64,000 bases of DNA from Cololabis saira (lineage: Eukaryota > Chordata > Actinopteri > Beloniformes > Belonidae). The stretch lies in NCBI RefSeq assembly GCF_033807715.1, contig NC_084587.1:12420942-12484941 (forward strand), in the 5' to 3' direction. Positions 1-9,311 of this stretch are shown one piece after another; position 1 is the first letter of the stretch, and each line of letters opens with the position of its first letter. The position numbers and the translations under genes are program-made. The notes beneath the pieces are model-generated. The model had not been told where the DNA came from. It ran no database searches and saw only the letters and a program-made list of their open reading frames with translations.

Positions 1-480
1 GAGACCGCTCATGCCAATTCTCATGCTTGTATAACCAACTTTACATCACTTAACTGCTCCACTAAGGTGGTGGCCATCTTGAAAAATGGCTGCCATCAAG
101 TGGCTGGTAGCATTTTCTTGATAAGTGACTCATGGAGACTGCTCATGCCAATTTTCATGTCTATATCACCAACCAAACAATTACCGTACATCACTTAATT
201 GATCGACCAAGGTGGCGGTCATCTTGAAAAATGGCCGCCAACTTGAAATTTCAAGTGGCCCGGACAATTTTCTTGTCAAGTGACCCATGGAGACTGCTCA
301 TGCCAATTTTCATGCCTATATCACCAACCAAACAATTACATCACTTAATTGATCAACCAAGGTGGCGGCCATCTTGAAAAATGGCCGCCAACTTGAAATT
401 TCAAGTGGCCCGACCAATTTTCTTGTCAAGTGACCCATGGAGACTGCCCATGCCAATTTTCATGCTTGTATCACCAAATG
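1..480. repeat. Tandem repeat, unit about 134-155 bp, ~3.4 copies
   Basis: The block CATGGAGACTGCTCATGCC, followed by an ACATCACTTAA-like segment and a GGTGGCGGCCATCTTG segment, recurs with starts near 131, 286 and 436, plus a partial copy at the window start. Spacing is 155 and 150 bp, and about 134 bp from the partial first copy, so units differ by small indels. The array probably continues left of the window. Short ORFs here are shadows. Confidence 0.85.
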
Positions 481-727
481 CACGATTATGTGACTTATCT
501 GCTCCGCTACAGAGGCTCCAGACACCCCACCTCGTCCTAAAAGAGGAAACAGAGGTCTCCCGGAGGTGTGTAAGGCAGCATGCTGCAGGAACCTCCACAA
601 ACGTAATATAACGTCCCAGAGGATCCAGGCATCTGTTGCACAGTTGCTCATACCTGAAACATCCCCTGAGCTTGATATGATATGATATGGGAAATATATT
701 ATGCTCTTATTTATTGGTCATAATATA

Positions 728-965
728 CAGGTGAAGGTCGGAAAATTAGAATATATTGCTAAACTTAATTTGTTTCAGTGAATTCAACTAAAGGTGAAAC
801 ACATATATTATTTCCCACTACATGCAAAGTGAGATGTTTCAAGCCTTTATTTGTTATAATTTTGATGACTATGGCTCACAGCTTATGAAAACCCCAAATA
901 AAAAATCTAAAAAAAATTTAATATTTTATGAAATCAATAAAGAATTAAATAATCATAATTATAAC
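728..965. mobile_element. Fragment of a non-autonomous Tc1/mariner-like element
   Basis: It begins CAGGTGAAGGTC directly after a TA dinucleotide and continues with the GAAAATTAGAATAT-type sequence common in teleost Tc1-like MITEs. No matching right terminus is visible, so it appears truncated. The family is assigned from sequence character only. The 89-codon ORF overlapping it is not credible. Confidence 0.45.
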
Positions 966-1129
966 AAATTGTTCAGTGGAGCTCATGAAGTGAGCTCCTC
1001 ATCACTGAACTTTGAGCAGACCTGTTCGGAGTTCCATACCACAGTTCTGAAAGACAAGGAGCTGCTTGTCTTTTGTCGTTTTGTCATTTAATTGTCATTT
1101 AATTGTGTATGTAATGTAACCCCTGCCTT

Positions 1130-1222
1130 TAACCTGAAATGAGCTGGGATAGGCTCCAGCAGACCCCCGTGACCCCGCCAGGGATAAAGTATAGATAATG
1201 GATGGATGGATGGATGGATGGA
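1130..1222 (+). mobile_element. LINE 3' tail (L2/Maui type) ending in GGAT repeats
   Basis: GAGCTGGGATAGGCTCCAGC followed by a CCCCCGTGACCCC-like stretch and a GGAT microsatellite is the familiar 3' terminus of teleost L2-type LINEs. Only the non-coding tail remains. Related tails in the opposite orientation occur near 2.65, 9.2 and 60.1 kb. Confidence 0.7.
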
Positions 1223-1249
1223 TATAAAAGATATACATTTCTATGCATT

Positions 1250-1345
1250 TTAGACGTTTTGGGAATGTCCCTTTTTTTTGGCGCTCGCTAAATTCGCTGA
1301 AATCGGGACGTTCCTTATTTCTATTTCTGAAAGGTGGCAACCCTA
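1250..1345. mobile_element. Right-end fragment of the hAT family seen at 3756-4479
   Basis: About 95 bp, ending TTTCTGAAAGGTGGCAACCC, align closely with the right end of the element at 3756-4479, including the TTATTTCTATTTCTGAAAGG motif. The rest of the element is absent, so this is a truncated copy. Confidence 0.75.
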
Positions 1346-1358
1346 TAGCTAAGCCTAA

Positions 1359-1557
1359 TGCCGCGTTCCATTTGTCCTCGGAAGTCGGAATTTCCCAGTC
1401 CCCAGTTGGAATTTTCAACTGGAACGCCCCTCGAATTGGGATTTCCTACTGGGAAAGTGGGAGAAGCTTCACCACCCCCGAGTTACCATTCAAAGATGGC
1501 TGCCATTCCCAGTTCCCAGTTCCCAGTTCCGATTCCCGAGGTAAATGGAACGCGGCA
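1359..1557. mobile_element. 199-bp MITE with TAA target duplication (PIF/Harbinger type)
   Basis: Terminal inverted repeats start TGCCGCGTTCCATTT and continue with CCTCGG and TCGGAA; the right end reads AAATGGAACGCGGCA. TAA lies immediately outside both ends (1356-1358 and 1558-1560). A 3-bp TWA duplication is characteristic of PIF/Harbinger. The interior has further small palindromes around CCCAGTTGGAATTTTCAACTGG-like sequence. No coding capacity. Confidence 0.8.
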
Positions 1558-1560
1558 TAA

Positions 1561-2104
1561 GTTAGCTGAATTAACCAACACCTGAACATTTCTTTAAAAC
1601 ACAGTTTGAAATATTTCACATTCAAATAAGCTTACATCTGGCAATATCGTCAGGTTATGAACTTATTCCGACTGGTTTTATAGCACATATAAGTCACACA
1701 TCTCAAAGTTAACCCATTTTAAAGCAGCAAGTGCTAATAATTAATGGTTCAGCTGGCAGCTAACTCACCGGGATATTCAAAACGTGCCGTTTTGGACGGT
1801 CGGCAGCTCCGTGACAGTCATATAACGTCTCTTCCAGTGATCCAAAACCTCTTCGGTTATAGCTTGTACTATAAGCTATTATTTATTTAAAGTTCAAAAC
1901 TTCTATTTTTCTTCCTACTACGAGTTTCTGCTGGCGCTGCTATGCGCAGTACTCACTCAGCTCGTGTCTGCGTCTGAACTGAAAAAAACGTCAAAAGCCA
2001 AACTCACTTGTCTTACTCAGTTACACCACTAGGCGGCGCCAAATACCACCAAACTGAGGAAATATCTAATACCAGTATAATAGTCTTATATAGAATATAA
2101 GACT
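1561..2104. other. Unassigned interval
   Basis: There is no credible ORF or clear element terminus. A short inverted repeat (AGAATATAAGACTATTCTTATA) sits at the right edge, just before the LINE tail. Confidence 0.4.
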
Positions 2105-2640
2105 ATTCTTATAGTGGCCGTTCAAACTACCTGGCTACAAACACCAGGAAACTCCTGGCCTACAAAGCACTGAATGGTCTTGGACCAAAATACATGGTTA
2201 ATCTGTTAGTTCCTATGAAGCTCCCAGACCCCTGAGGTTCATCTGGATCTGGTTTGTTGTGTGAACAAGAACAAGAACCAAGCAAGGTGAGGCAGCGTTC
2301 AGTTATTCTGCTCCTCACCGGGGGAACAAACTTCCTGTAGACCTGAGGTCTGCTCCAACTGTCAGCTCCTTCAAATCAGGCCTAAAAACATTACTTTTTA
2401 CTCAAGCGTACTCCTAAATTAAATACTTACCTGCTGGACTCTACTGGCCTTATTTTTAACAGCTTGTGCTTTTTATTGTTTTACTTCTTTTTTTATCATC
2501 TTATTCATAATTTTATTCAATCTTATTTGTTATTTACTGTCTAATTATGTCTTGCCGCTTTTAATGTCAATCTAAAGCTCTTTGAATTACCTTTTGTTGA
2601 ATTGTGCTATATAAATAAACTTGCCTTGCCTTGCCTTACA
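2105..2640 (+). mobile_element. 3' end of a CR1/Rex1-like LINE with TTGCC tail
   Basis: Conceptual translation gives LAYKALNGLGPKYM and then a broken LRSSGSGL/FKSGLKTFL-like C-terminus typical of teleost CR1/Rex1-type LINE ORF2. An A/T-rich UTR and a (TTGCC)n tail follow. Stops and frameshifts show that it is dead; the 5' part is missing. The clade is a judgement from character, the LINE nature is firm. Confidence 0.65.
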
Positions 2641-2735
2641 CATCCATCCATCCATCCATCCATCCATCCATCCATCCATCCATCCATCCATCCATCCATT
2701 TTCTATACCCATTTAATCCTGCGCAGGGTAGGCCA
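2641..2735 (-). mobile_element. CATC microsatellite plus L2-type tail remnant (minus strand)
   Basis: About 58 bp of perfect CATC repeat is followed by TTTTCTATACCC...CCTGCGCAGGGTA, the reverse complement of the L2-type tail and its GATG microsatellite. Confidence 0.6.
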
Positions 2736-3029
2736 TACTTTCCTAATGGCCAATTTATTACATGATCAAATTGCATGAAATATTTCACATTTCAATTTAT
2801 ATGAACATTAATTAAGGCCTTTACATCTGCAAACCTTTGTTATTATTTTTTTTGCATTTTATTGGCCCACTGAGATAAACATCTCTTTGGAATAAATATT
2901 AAATAATCTAAAAAACGAAAAAAGTTATCCTGAATAAAACCATAGCAAAGTCAGCTGTTTACGTAAATTTCCCATGCATACTGCTGAGCGCAATGGGTTA
3001 CAAAACGAGTTGCCAAAGAAACTGCAACT

Positions 3030-3460
3030 TGTCAGTTGTTGAAAAGTAACAGTAACAAAAGAGATGTCAAAGCACTGAATGTACCATGGAAGGCTGTGAA
3101 AACCATCATCAATAAGTGGAGAAAATTTGACACCAGAAGAAACTTATCAGACAGAGTACCAATAGGTCAACAGCAACAACAGGAATTTCTGGCAGATTGT
3201 TTTTGCCACACCCTGGTTGTAGGCCTTCCCAAATCATGTGTAATTATCTCTTCAGACAAAGGCTAAACTTCTTGACATCAATTCCAAAAAGTATGTTTGG
3301 TGCAAAGTCAATCCAAAACACCATCCAAGTAGCACCAAGTTGACAGTGAAGCATGATGGGGGTAGCATTATGTTTGGGGGCTGCTTCTCTTGAGGTAGGC
3401 CAGGGGCACTTGTCAAGATAGATGGGAAAAGTTCCAAATGCCAATATATTTTGGCTCATA
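3030..3460 (+). pseudogene. Tc1-type transposase pseudogene, internally deleted
   Basis: The first part translates to VPWKAVKTIINKWRKFDTRR, the second helix-turn-helix of the Tc1 paired-like DNA-binding domain. From about 3293 another segment gives [20 protein letters not shown] then [14 protein letters not shown], the part of the DDE catalytic domain around the second aspartate region in Tc1 transposases, followed by a stop and then GALVKIDGK. The spacer between the domains is too short, so roughly 100 residues are missing. No TIRs are visible nearby. It is an old, dead cut-and-paste element. Confidence 0.75.
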
Positions 3461-3755
3461 AACTTCCGTTGTTTTTAAAAAAAGACGAGGCTTCAGAAAC
3501 GGAAAATCAAAGATGTTGAATAGCTGTCGGAAGTCCATCATATCAAAGACATGTAGAATGATGTAAAAAGAACCATGCACAGGCGATCCCTTCGCTAGTT
3601 AAAGGAAATTGAGCCATTTTGCAAAGAAGAGTGTGATAAGATTTGTGTTTAAATCACCGGCATTGCTGTACGTCCCCTGCAGGCCATGTTCCATGTTCCC
3701 CCAGTAGCACACCACCATATGCCATTAGGCCAGGACCCGACTGTACTGCTATGAC

Positions 3756-4479
3756 TAGGGTTGCCACCCGTCCCGTAAAATACGGAATTGTCCTTTATTT
3801 GAGAAAAAAATGTTGCGTCCCGTAGTGAACTAATAGGGGACACGATTTGTACCGTATTTTCATTAACTTTTACACCATATTCTAGTTGAATTATTGAAAT
3901 AAATATACCTTTACACCATATTCTAGTTGAATTATTGAAATAAATTAACTTTTAGACCATATTCTAGTTGAATTATTGAAATAAATTAACTTTTACACCA
4001 TATTCTAGTTGAATTATTGAAATAAGTTAACTTTTACACCATATTCTAGTTGAATTATTGAAATAAATTAACTTTTACACCATATTTTAGTTGAATTATT
4101 GAAATAAATTAACTTTTACACCATATTCTAGTTGAATTATTGAAATAAGTTAACTTTTACACCATATTCTGGTTGAATTATTGAAATAAATGAACTTTTA
4201 CACCATATTCTTCACCTGTAGGCTATATTACATCTTGGCTGATGTGGACATACATAGCATAGGAGGATATTTCAGCTGCTAGTATGGTTGTCTGTCTATA
4301 CAGTCATGCAAGTTCAATGCTATTAAAGCACTTTAAACTTTAAATCAAAGCATTTAGTTTTTTCATATAAAATAAACACATTTTTATTCAGTTTAGAAGT
4401 TTTGGGGCTTTTTTTTTGGCTCCTGCGCTGCTGAAATCAGGGCGTCCCTTATTTCTATTTCTGAAAGGTGGCAACCCTA
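3756..4479. mobile_element. Non-autonomous hAT element, 724 bp, 8-bp target duplication
   Basis: The ends are TAGGGTTGCCACC and GGTGGCAACCCTA, perfect 13-bp inverted repeats. GCTATGAC flanks the element on both sides (3748-3755 and 4480-4487), an exact 8-bp duplication diagnostic of hAT transposition. About half of the interior is a 41-bp minisatellite. No transposase remains. A right-end fragment of the same family lies at 1250-1345. Confidence 0.92.
3863..4210. repeat. 41-bp minisatellite inside the hAT element, ~8.3 copies
   Basis: The unit begins TTAACTTTTACACCATATTC and continues TAGTTGAATTATTGAAATAAA. Copies differ by single substitutions (for example ATTTTAG, TCTGGTTG). The array is confined to the interior of the hAT element, so it was either carried by the element or expanded after insertion. 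Confidence 0.95.
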
Positions 4480-4501
4480 GCTATGACTGTATGACTGAGA
4501 C

Positions 4502-4502
<1 letters not shown>

Positions 4503-4531
<29 letters not shown>
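4503..4531. repeat. (TC)n microsatellite
   Basis: An uninterrupted TC run of about 29 bp lies just right of the hAT element's duplicated target. Confidence 0.95.
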
Positions 4532-4532
<1 letters not shown>

Positions 4533-4685
4533 GTCCTAGCTCAGTGATTGCTCCCCTATTATTCCCGCCATTTCACAATAAATGACACATGAACCAATCA
4601 AAAAATTACAACTGTGATATTTTGTATCAAATCAAACGAGCACACCAGTCAAATGCATGAATCGTTTTCTTTACTCACTATCATT

Positions 4686-4737
4686 GAAATACAGAGAGGA
4701 GCTATTTTTTTCAATAAACAGCTCCTCTCTGTATTTC
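4686..4737. repeat. Perfect 18-bp inverted repeat, 16-bp loop
   Basis: GAAATACAGAGAGGAGCT and its exact reverse complement are separated by 16 T/A-rich bases. It could fold into a hairpin. I see no flanking duplication that would define it as a mobile element. Confidence 0.8.
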
Positions 4738-5343
4738 GAGTGCCCTTTTCTTGCGGAGGTCAAGGGAAACCAGGCTTCCTCACTTTCCTAACTTGTTCTG
4801 AAAATAACCATCATTTAATAAAAACCTTTTTTTAGTGGTTTATGTAATCCTTCTGTGTTGTTGCTCTGTCGTCTCCTCCTCATCTCCTCCTTGCGTCTTA
4901 TGATGTGTAAAACAGCACCCTAATAAATGTAAATCACTAAAAGTAGTGAATGAGCATTGAAAACATGGTACTGCACTCTATTGTCTATGAGGAGGCCAAG
5001 CTGAGTTGGTGGCCCATGGTGGAAAAAAAAAAAAGAATGATTAACCAATCAGGTGAGGCTATTGTCAGGACCCAGCTCCCCTGTGATTGATCAGGACAGT
5101 GTCAGGAGAAGCCACAAACTTATTGGTATCAGGCCAATCACATGACAGTAGATTAGCATCAACATCAATGAATGAAATAATGGAAGATTTGTGATGATAC
5201 CTTGTTAAGCATGCAAAATTATTCAGAAATTTGGAGTATTGAGTTAAAAATACTTTTACTTAACTGCCTCTACAGCAGCAACTCCGAATTAAGTCAGACG
5301 GTAGACCAACGCCAAAACTAGAGCTCTGTATGAGGAAGATGAA

Positions 5344-6005
5344 GGGTTTCGGACTTTCAATCAGGACAATCACCTCCGTACTGAGTGGCTAGCTGGTAGC
5401 GCCAATCTCCAGCAGCTATTTTGCTGGCCCTGTCTCCTTTTTGTATAAGGATTACTATCCTCTGAACAATCCCTGGGTTACCACAGGATTCACCAACCTT
5501 GCCAACCTTTCTCGGGCATTTGAAAAACACAGCAAATAGAAAAATCACATCAACTGTGCAGTGAAATTGAATCTGTATAGGTGCATCAGGATTAATGATG
5601 CTCTGGATCTGACAAAAAGTCTGAGTACAAAGAAGCACAATGAGCAGGTGAAGAAAAAACTGGATATTTTAATGAGACTCATAGATGAGGCCCTGTACCT
5701 CGAGCGCCAAGAGCAGCATTCAGGGGACACAATGAGGCCGCTAGCAGCGCAAACAGGCAGTTTTGTGGAGTTTGGTGCCTGCTTTTGCGGAAATTGACAA
5801 CATTCTTGTAAAGCACTTGGGCTCGTCAACAGTCTTCAGCAGTATGTCAGACAATACAAAATCCATCGATTGTTGTTGTCGAGGACCTAAAGACCAGTGG
5901 GAAGTTTAACAACATGGTCATTGATCACTTTGGCACAATGAAAGACAGGAGGATGGACTTCCTCTTCAAATATGAAGAGCAAAACGCTTTTCTTCCCGTG
6001 TGCAG
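5344..6005 (+). pseudogene. ZMYM1-like hAT transposase relic (TTF-type zinc finger)
   Basis: One frame reads RTFNQDNHLRTEWLAGSANL then QQLFCWPCLLF, matching the TTF-type zinc finger of ZMYM1-like hAT transposases. After stops, the frame from 5561 continues through KKHNEQVKKKLDILMRLIDE, the conserved helical stretch preceding the catalytic domain. In-frame stops and frameshifts break it, and the catalytic part is not recognisable beyond about 6005. No TIRs were found. A short related element lies at 47023-47652. Confidence 0.65.
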
Positions 6006-6901
6006 CTTAATAGTCACTGAACTGCCCATTTAGCAATATGTCTTATTTTTTATTTGAATATTGTCCTTACTGCGTCTTGCGTGCTTTGATTAGGAAGCAC
6101 GTGAGTCCACTAAAGTTGTTGTTTACTGTTGTTGAAAAAAATGAGCACCACGAGTTTTTGTGTTACTTTATAATGATCATTTACATATATTATTTTGATG
6201 TATAAACGATAAGAACGAGTGAAAAGCATGTGTGTATCTCAGACAGAGCGTACAGTTTGTGTTTGACGTGGACGTAAAACTAAAGTGCTTCTGATTGAGT
6301 GTGTGAATTAATACGCATCTTTCCAATATCAAATATGTGCTGTGCGTTAAGAAGCTGGTTGTGCTTTTGGGAGGGTGGCTGCATAAATTAATGAGATGTT
6401 TAAGTGGTGTGTGTGTTTGTGTTTGAGTGTGTGTGAGTGAGGGAGGGAGAGCAAGAGTGTCCGTGGTCAAAGTGTCGGATGGTAACAAGCATGTGCAAGT
6501 CCGGGTAAAGTGATGCTGGGCGCTCTAATAGTTCACATGTACATGAAATAGTAACATATAAATTGTAACGTATGATTTTCGGCCCCCAGCCCCGTAAAAA
6601 ATACAGCTTAGAGGCTGCGTCTCACTTGGCTCCTGAGATTTTCCCCATGCCACGTACACACTGTCACTGATAAAACAGTAATACCTATCCACCCTTCTGT
6701 GTGGAAAAGGAGCACATTCACATTCGTGCATGCTAGAGTTCGTTACATAAGTTGTTATTTCTGTTTCCAAAAGACAAACACTTATTCAAACGGATAGCCA
6801 CTTTTGATCTGACGACTGACACACACAACATTAGAAAGTGACAAAAATGACTACGCTTGTGCGCCTGACATGGACATTGAGAGCGTCACAACACGGCGAA
6901 G

Positions 6902-6903
<2 letters not shown>
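6006..6903. other. Unassigned interval
   Basis: No supported gene or element. There is a GTGTGTTTGTG-rich stretch near 6400-6450. Both strands give only short low-complexity ORFs. Confidence 0.4.

Positions 6904-6933
<30 letters not shown>
6904..6933. repeat. (TC)n microsatellite
   Basis: A run of about 30 bp of TC. Confidence 0.95.
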
Positions 6934-6938
<5 letters not shown>

Positions 6939-7169
6939 CCCTCTATCTCTCGTGCACCTTTGGAGACATGTACACAAATAGAGGGGAACCAAGCAAAGAA
7001 GCACTCTCTAAATAAATGTTTACCAGTGCGTGGCTCTCCGTACCTGCATAAATGGCCAATTTAATAGACTACAGCCAGTGATAACTCTGAAAGCAGAGTG
7101 ATACGCAGTGTCTAGTGACTTTAAACATTTGATTGCTGCCCCCATTATCTAACAGAGACAATAAGGTTG

Positions 7170-7362
7170 GGGCACCAGATAGTTCAGTTGGTTGAGCAGA
7201 CTTACCATATACAGAGGCTATCACCCTTGTGCAGGCGGGGCAGGTTCGAATCCTGGTCTGGGGCTGTTTACTGCGTGGCCCCCCCCCTGTCTCTTTACCA
7301 AAGTTTCCTGTCTAGACACTTTCAAAAAATAGAGCCATAAAAAACTTTAAAAAAAAGACAAT
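7170..7362 (+). mobile_element. tRNA-derived SINE
   Basis: The head carries an A box (TAGTTCAGTTGGTTGAGC) and a B box (GGTTCGAATCC), as in RNA polymerase III promoters of tRNA-derived SINEs. The body continues with CTGTTTACTGCGTGGCC, CCTGTCTCTTTACC and CCTGTCTAGACAC, and the tail is A-rich. The region between the boxes is too long for a functional tRNA. A second copy in the opposite orientation is at 42152-42268. Confidence 0.75.
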
Positions 7363-8254
7363 AAGTTTGCAGATACCATCATTTTTCCTGCCCTGAAGGG
7401 TAAACAAGATTTGTTTCTGTAGCAGGAGCCGAGCTTCACTCGAACTTCACAATGTAGAGAGCAGCTTGGCCAATATGAGTGCTTAAAATACAGTTCTTTA
7501 TAAGTGTATGTTGTAGAAGCCTAAAAACAGGGATTGTTTTTAAGTGTAGCATAAGAAAATACAGCTTTTAAATCTATATTGTATTTTTCTCTCTCTAGCC
7601 AACTAAGAGACATGCATTTTTTTGTCACTGTAACTGAGGGCTACCTTGTGATAACTCTGATCAATCTGATAAATACATGGCCAAATCGAGCAGTGGAAGT
7701 CCGTTACGTGTGGGTTTATGTGTCCTTGCCGCTTTTAAATTCAGAAAGAAACAGTTTCCTCCTATGTCTATTTTAATTTTTATTTATTTATCTTATTTCA
7801 TTTTATTTATTTATTTTTTGTTGTTGTTTTGTGTGTCCTGTATTTTATTTTATTACTTTATTTTTCCTATTATCATTGTCTTCAGTCAGAGTTTGATTGG
7901 TAATTGGTACTTACTTTGGGACCTGTTTATAATTACGTATTTTGCAGTGTGTGTGTGTTTTGGGGTGTTTGTTATGTTAAGTTTTGTGTCCTTATTTATT
8001 TTACTTTTTTTTTGTTTTGTGTGTGTGTGGTAAAATATAAAACAGGGTATTCTGTCGAATCCTTTAAAAAATGTTTATTGTGTAATATGCATTACATCGA
8101 CTACCCAATAAAGAAACATGGGGAAAAAAAAGACAACTTGTCAGTAGAATGGACAAGTGTTGTAAATCACCACATCCTACCTGTTGCATTCAAACATTTT
8201 TAGGTAGTGACAGTCATGTTAATACATGTCCAGAAAATTGGTTTTAAAGCCTAA
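7363..8254. other. Unassigned AT-rich interval
   Basis: T-rich low-complexity sequence, especially 7760-8030, generates hydrophobic-looking spurious ORFs. No element ends or genes are supported. Confidence 0.4.
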
Positions 8255-8823
8255 TCACAGACTGAATAATGACTTCTTTAGTGCTTTGTTACACAACCAA
8301 AAAGGCTGTGTAACAAACCGGCGAGAGGGCTGCTCTCGGGACTGGGCCGACGGTGGCCTGGGGGAAGCCGGAATTCGCGGCGCTGGCCGAGCTGCGCCCA
8401 GGACCGCCTCCGGAACTGAAGTTGGCACGCCCACCTCAGCGGCCGACGCCTCCACCTCAGCGGCCGACGCCTCCACCTCAGCGGCCGACGCCTCCAGGAC
8501 CGCATCCTCCAGGACCGCATCCTCCAGGACTGCCGTGGCGAACCTCCGTGGCGCTGCGGTGGGTCGGGCTGCGGTGGGTCGTGCTGCGGTGGGTCGCGCT
8601 GCGGTGGGTCGCGCCGTCGCTGGGGCCGCCTCAGTAGCCGTAGCTTGGCGGCCTGCAGCCTCCGCCTCACTGCCTGCCGGCTGCTGCGCCACCAGCGCCT
8701 CAAGCGCTGCGATCTGCTGCTCCGCTTGGCCCTGGAGCAGGGCTGCCAGGTCCGCCAGCACCTGCGCCAGCGTCTCGAGGGCCTGTCCTCCGTCATCCTG
8801 TCGGGCGCCACGTTGGGCGCCAC
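8255..8823 (-). pseudogene. gag-like 5' coding region of an LTR retrotransposon (minus strand)
   Basis: This lies directly downstream, in minus-strand sense, of an LTR and primer-binding site. One frame opens with LETLAQVLADLAALLQGQAE then IAALEALVAQQPAG, a predicted coiled coil typical of a Gag N-terminus, followed by an Ala/Pro-rich region encoded by short DNA repeats: four copies of a GCGACCCACCGCA-like unit and three of a 21-bp GGCGTCGGCCGCTGAGGTGGA-type unit. The first ATG after the primer site (MTED) is in another frame, so a one-base shift near 8785 breaks the start. No protease, RT or integrase follows; the copy is truncated near 8255. The paralogue at 53239 shares the MEE...LETLAQVLADLAAL start. 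Confidence 0.65.
8805..8822 (-). promoter_or_regulatory. Retroelement primer-binding site, tRNA-Lys(CUU) type
   Basis: On the minus strand it reads TGGCGCCCAACGTGGCGC, one mismatch from the complement of the 3' end of the tRNA-Lys CUU isoacceptor (the Lys1,2 primer). It sits one base after the LTR end, the expected place for minus-strand priming. Confidence 0.8.
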
Positions 8824-9069
8824 TGTAGCACGCTCATGCTACTGGGGTGGACCGACAGGACAGAGGACACAGGGTTTAGTGAAGAAATCTTTATTCACCC
8901 AGACACACGTGTGACAGCACTCTCAGTAGCTCTGTGTCTTCCCTCGAGCAGAGACCCATTGCTGGTGTGCAGCCGCTCTTTATGTAGCCAGGCAGGGTGG
9001 AGAGATTGATTTGGCACAGCTGAGTGGCTGCTTCCCCGCAGCCCACACCCAATCCTCCACCCTGCCACA
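8824..9069 (-). mobile_element. LTR (246 bp) of the tRNA-Lys-primed family, minus strand
   Basis: On the minus strand it starts TGTGGCAGGGTGGAGG and ends GCGTGCTACA, giving TG...CA termini. It contains a TACATAAAGAG TATA-like box and an AATAAAG polyadenylation motif before CCCTGTGTCCTCTGTCCTG. The same layout is seen in the LTR at 52974-53211 and the fragment at 54680-54872. The other LTR of this copy is not in the window. Confidence 0.85.
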
Positions 9070-9169
9070 GTTTCTACTTTTTAAGACTTTATGTATAAAT
9101 TAAAAGTTAATTTATAACAAAACAATATTGAACCTGGACCCCAATTTTTTAAACACAGGTATATCACTC

Positions 9170-9292
9170 ATTCAATCTATCAATCCATTATCTATAGTCT
9201 TATTCAGGAGCTCACATGGGGTTGCTGGAACCCATCCCAGCTCTCATTGGGTGAAAGGAAAGGATACAGGCTGTTAGTCCATCACAAGGCCT
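9170..9292 (-). mobile_element. L2/Maui-type LINE tail, minus strand
   Basis: The reverse complement reads GTGATGGACTAACAGCCTGT ... GAGCTGGGATGGGTTCCAGC ... ATAATGGATTGATAG, a degenerate form of the common teleost L2 3' tail. Confidence 0.7.
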
Positions 9293-9311
9293 CATATACA
9301 GTAGTCTATAT

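Noticed and set aside
3863..4210. CRISPR-like array
   Set aside because: The repeat is a head-to-tail 41-bp minisatellite with no unique spacers, inside a eukaryotic hAT element.
6904..7064. 64-codon ORF over the TC run at 6.9 kb
   Set aside because: It translates the TC microsatellite to Ser-Leu repeats and has no further support.
7170..7270. Functional tRNA gene
   Set aside because: A and B boxes are present, but the distance between them is too large and no cloverleaf with paired acceptor arms can be drawn; the body and A-rich tail are those of a SINE.
8226..8828. 200-codon plus-strand ORF opposite the gag region
   Set aside because: The LTR, primer site and coiled-coil frame all fix the coding strand as minus; the plus ORF is an Ala/Ser/Arg-rich shadow of the GC-rich repeats.
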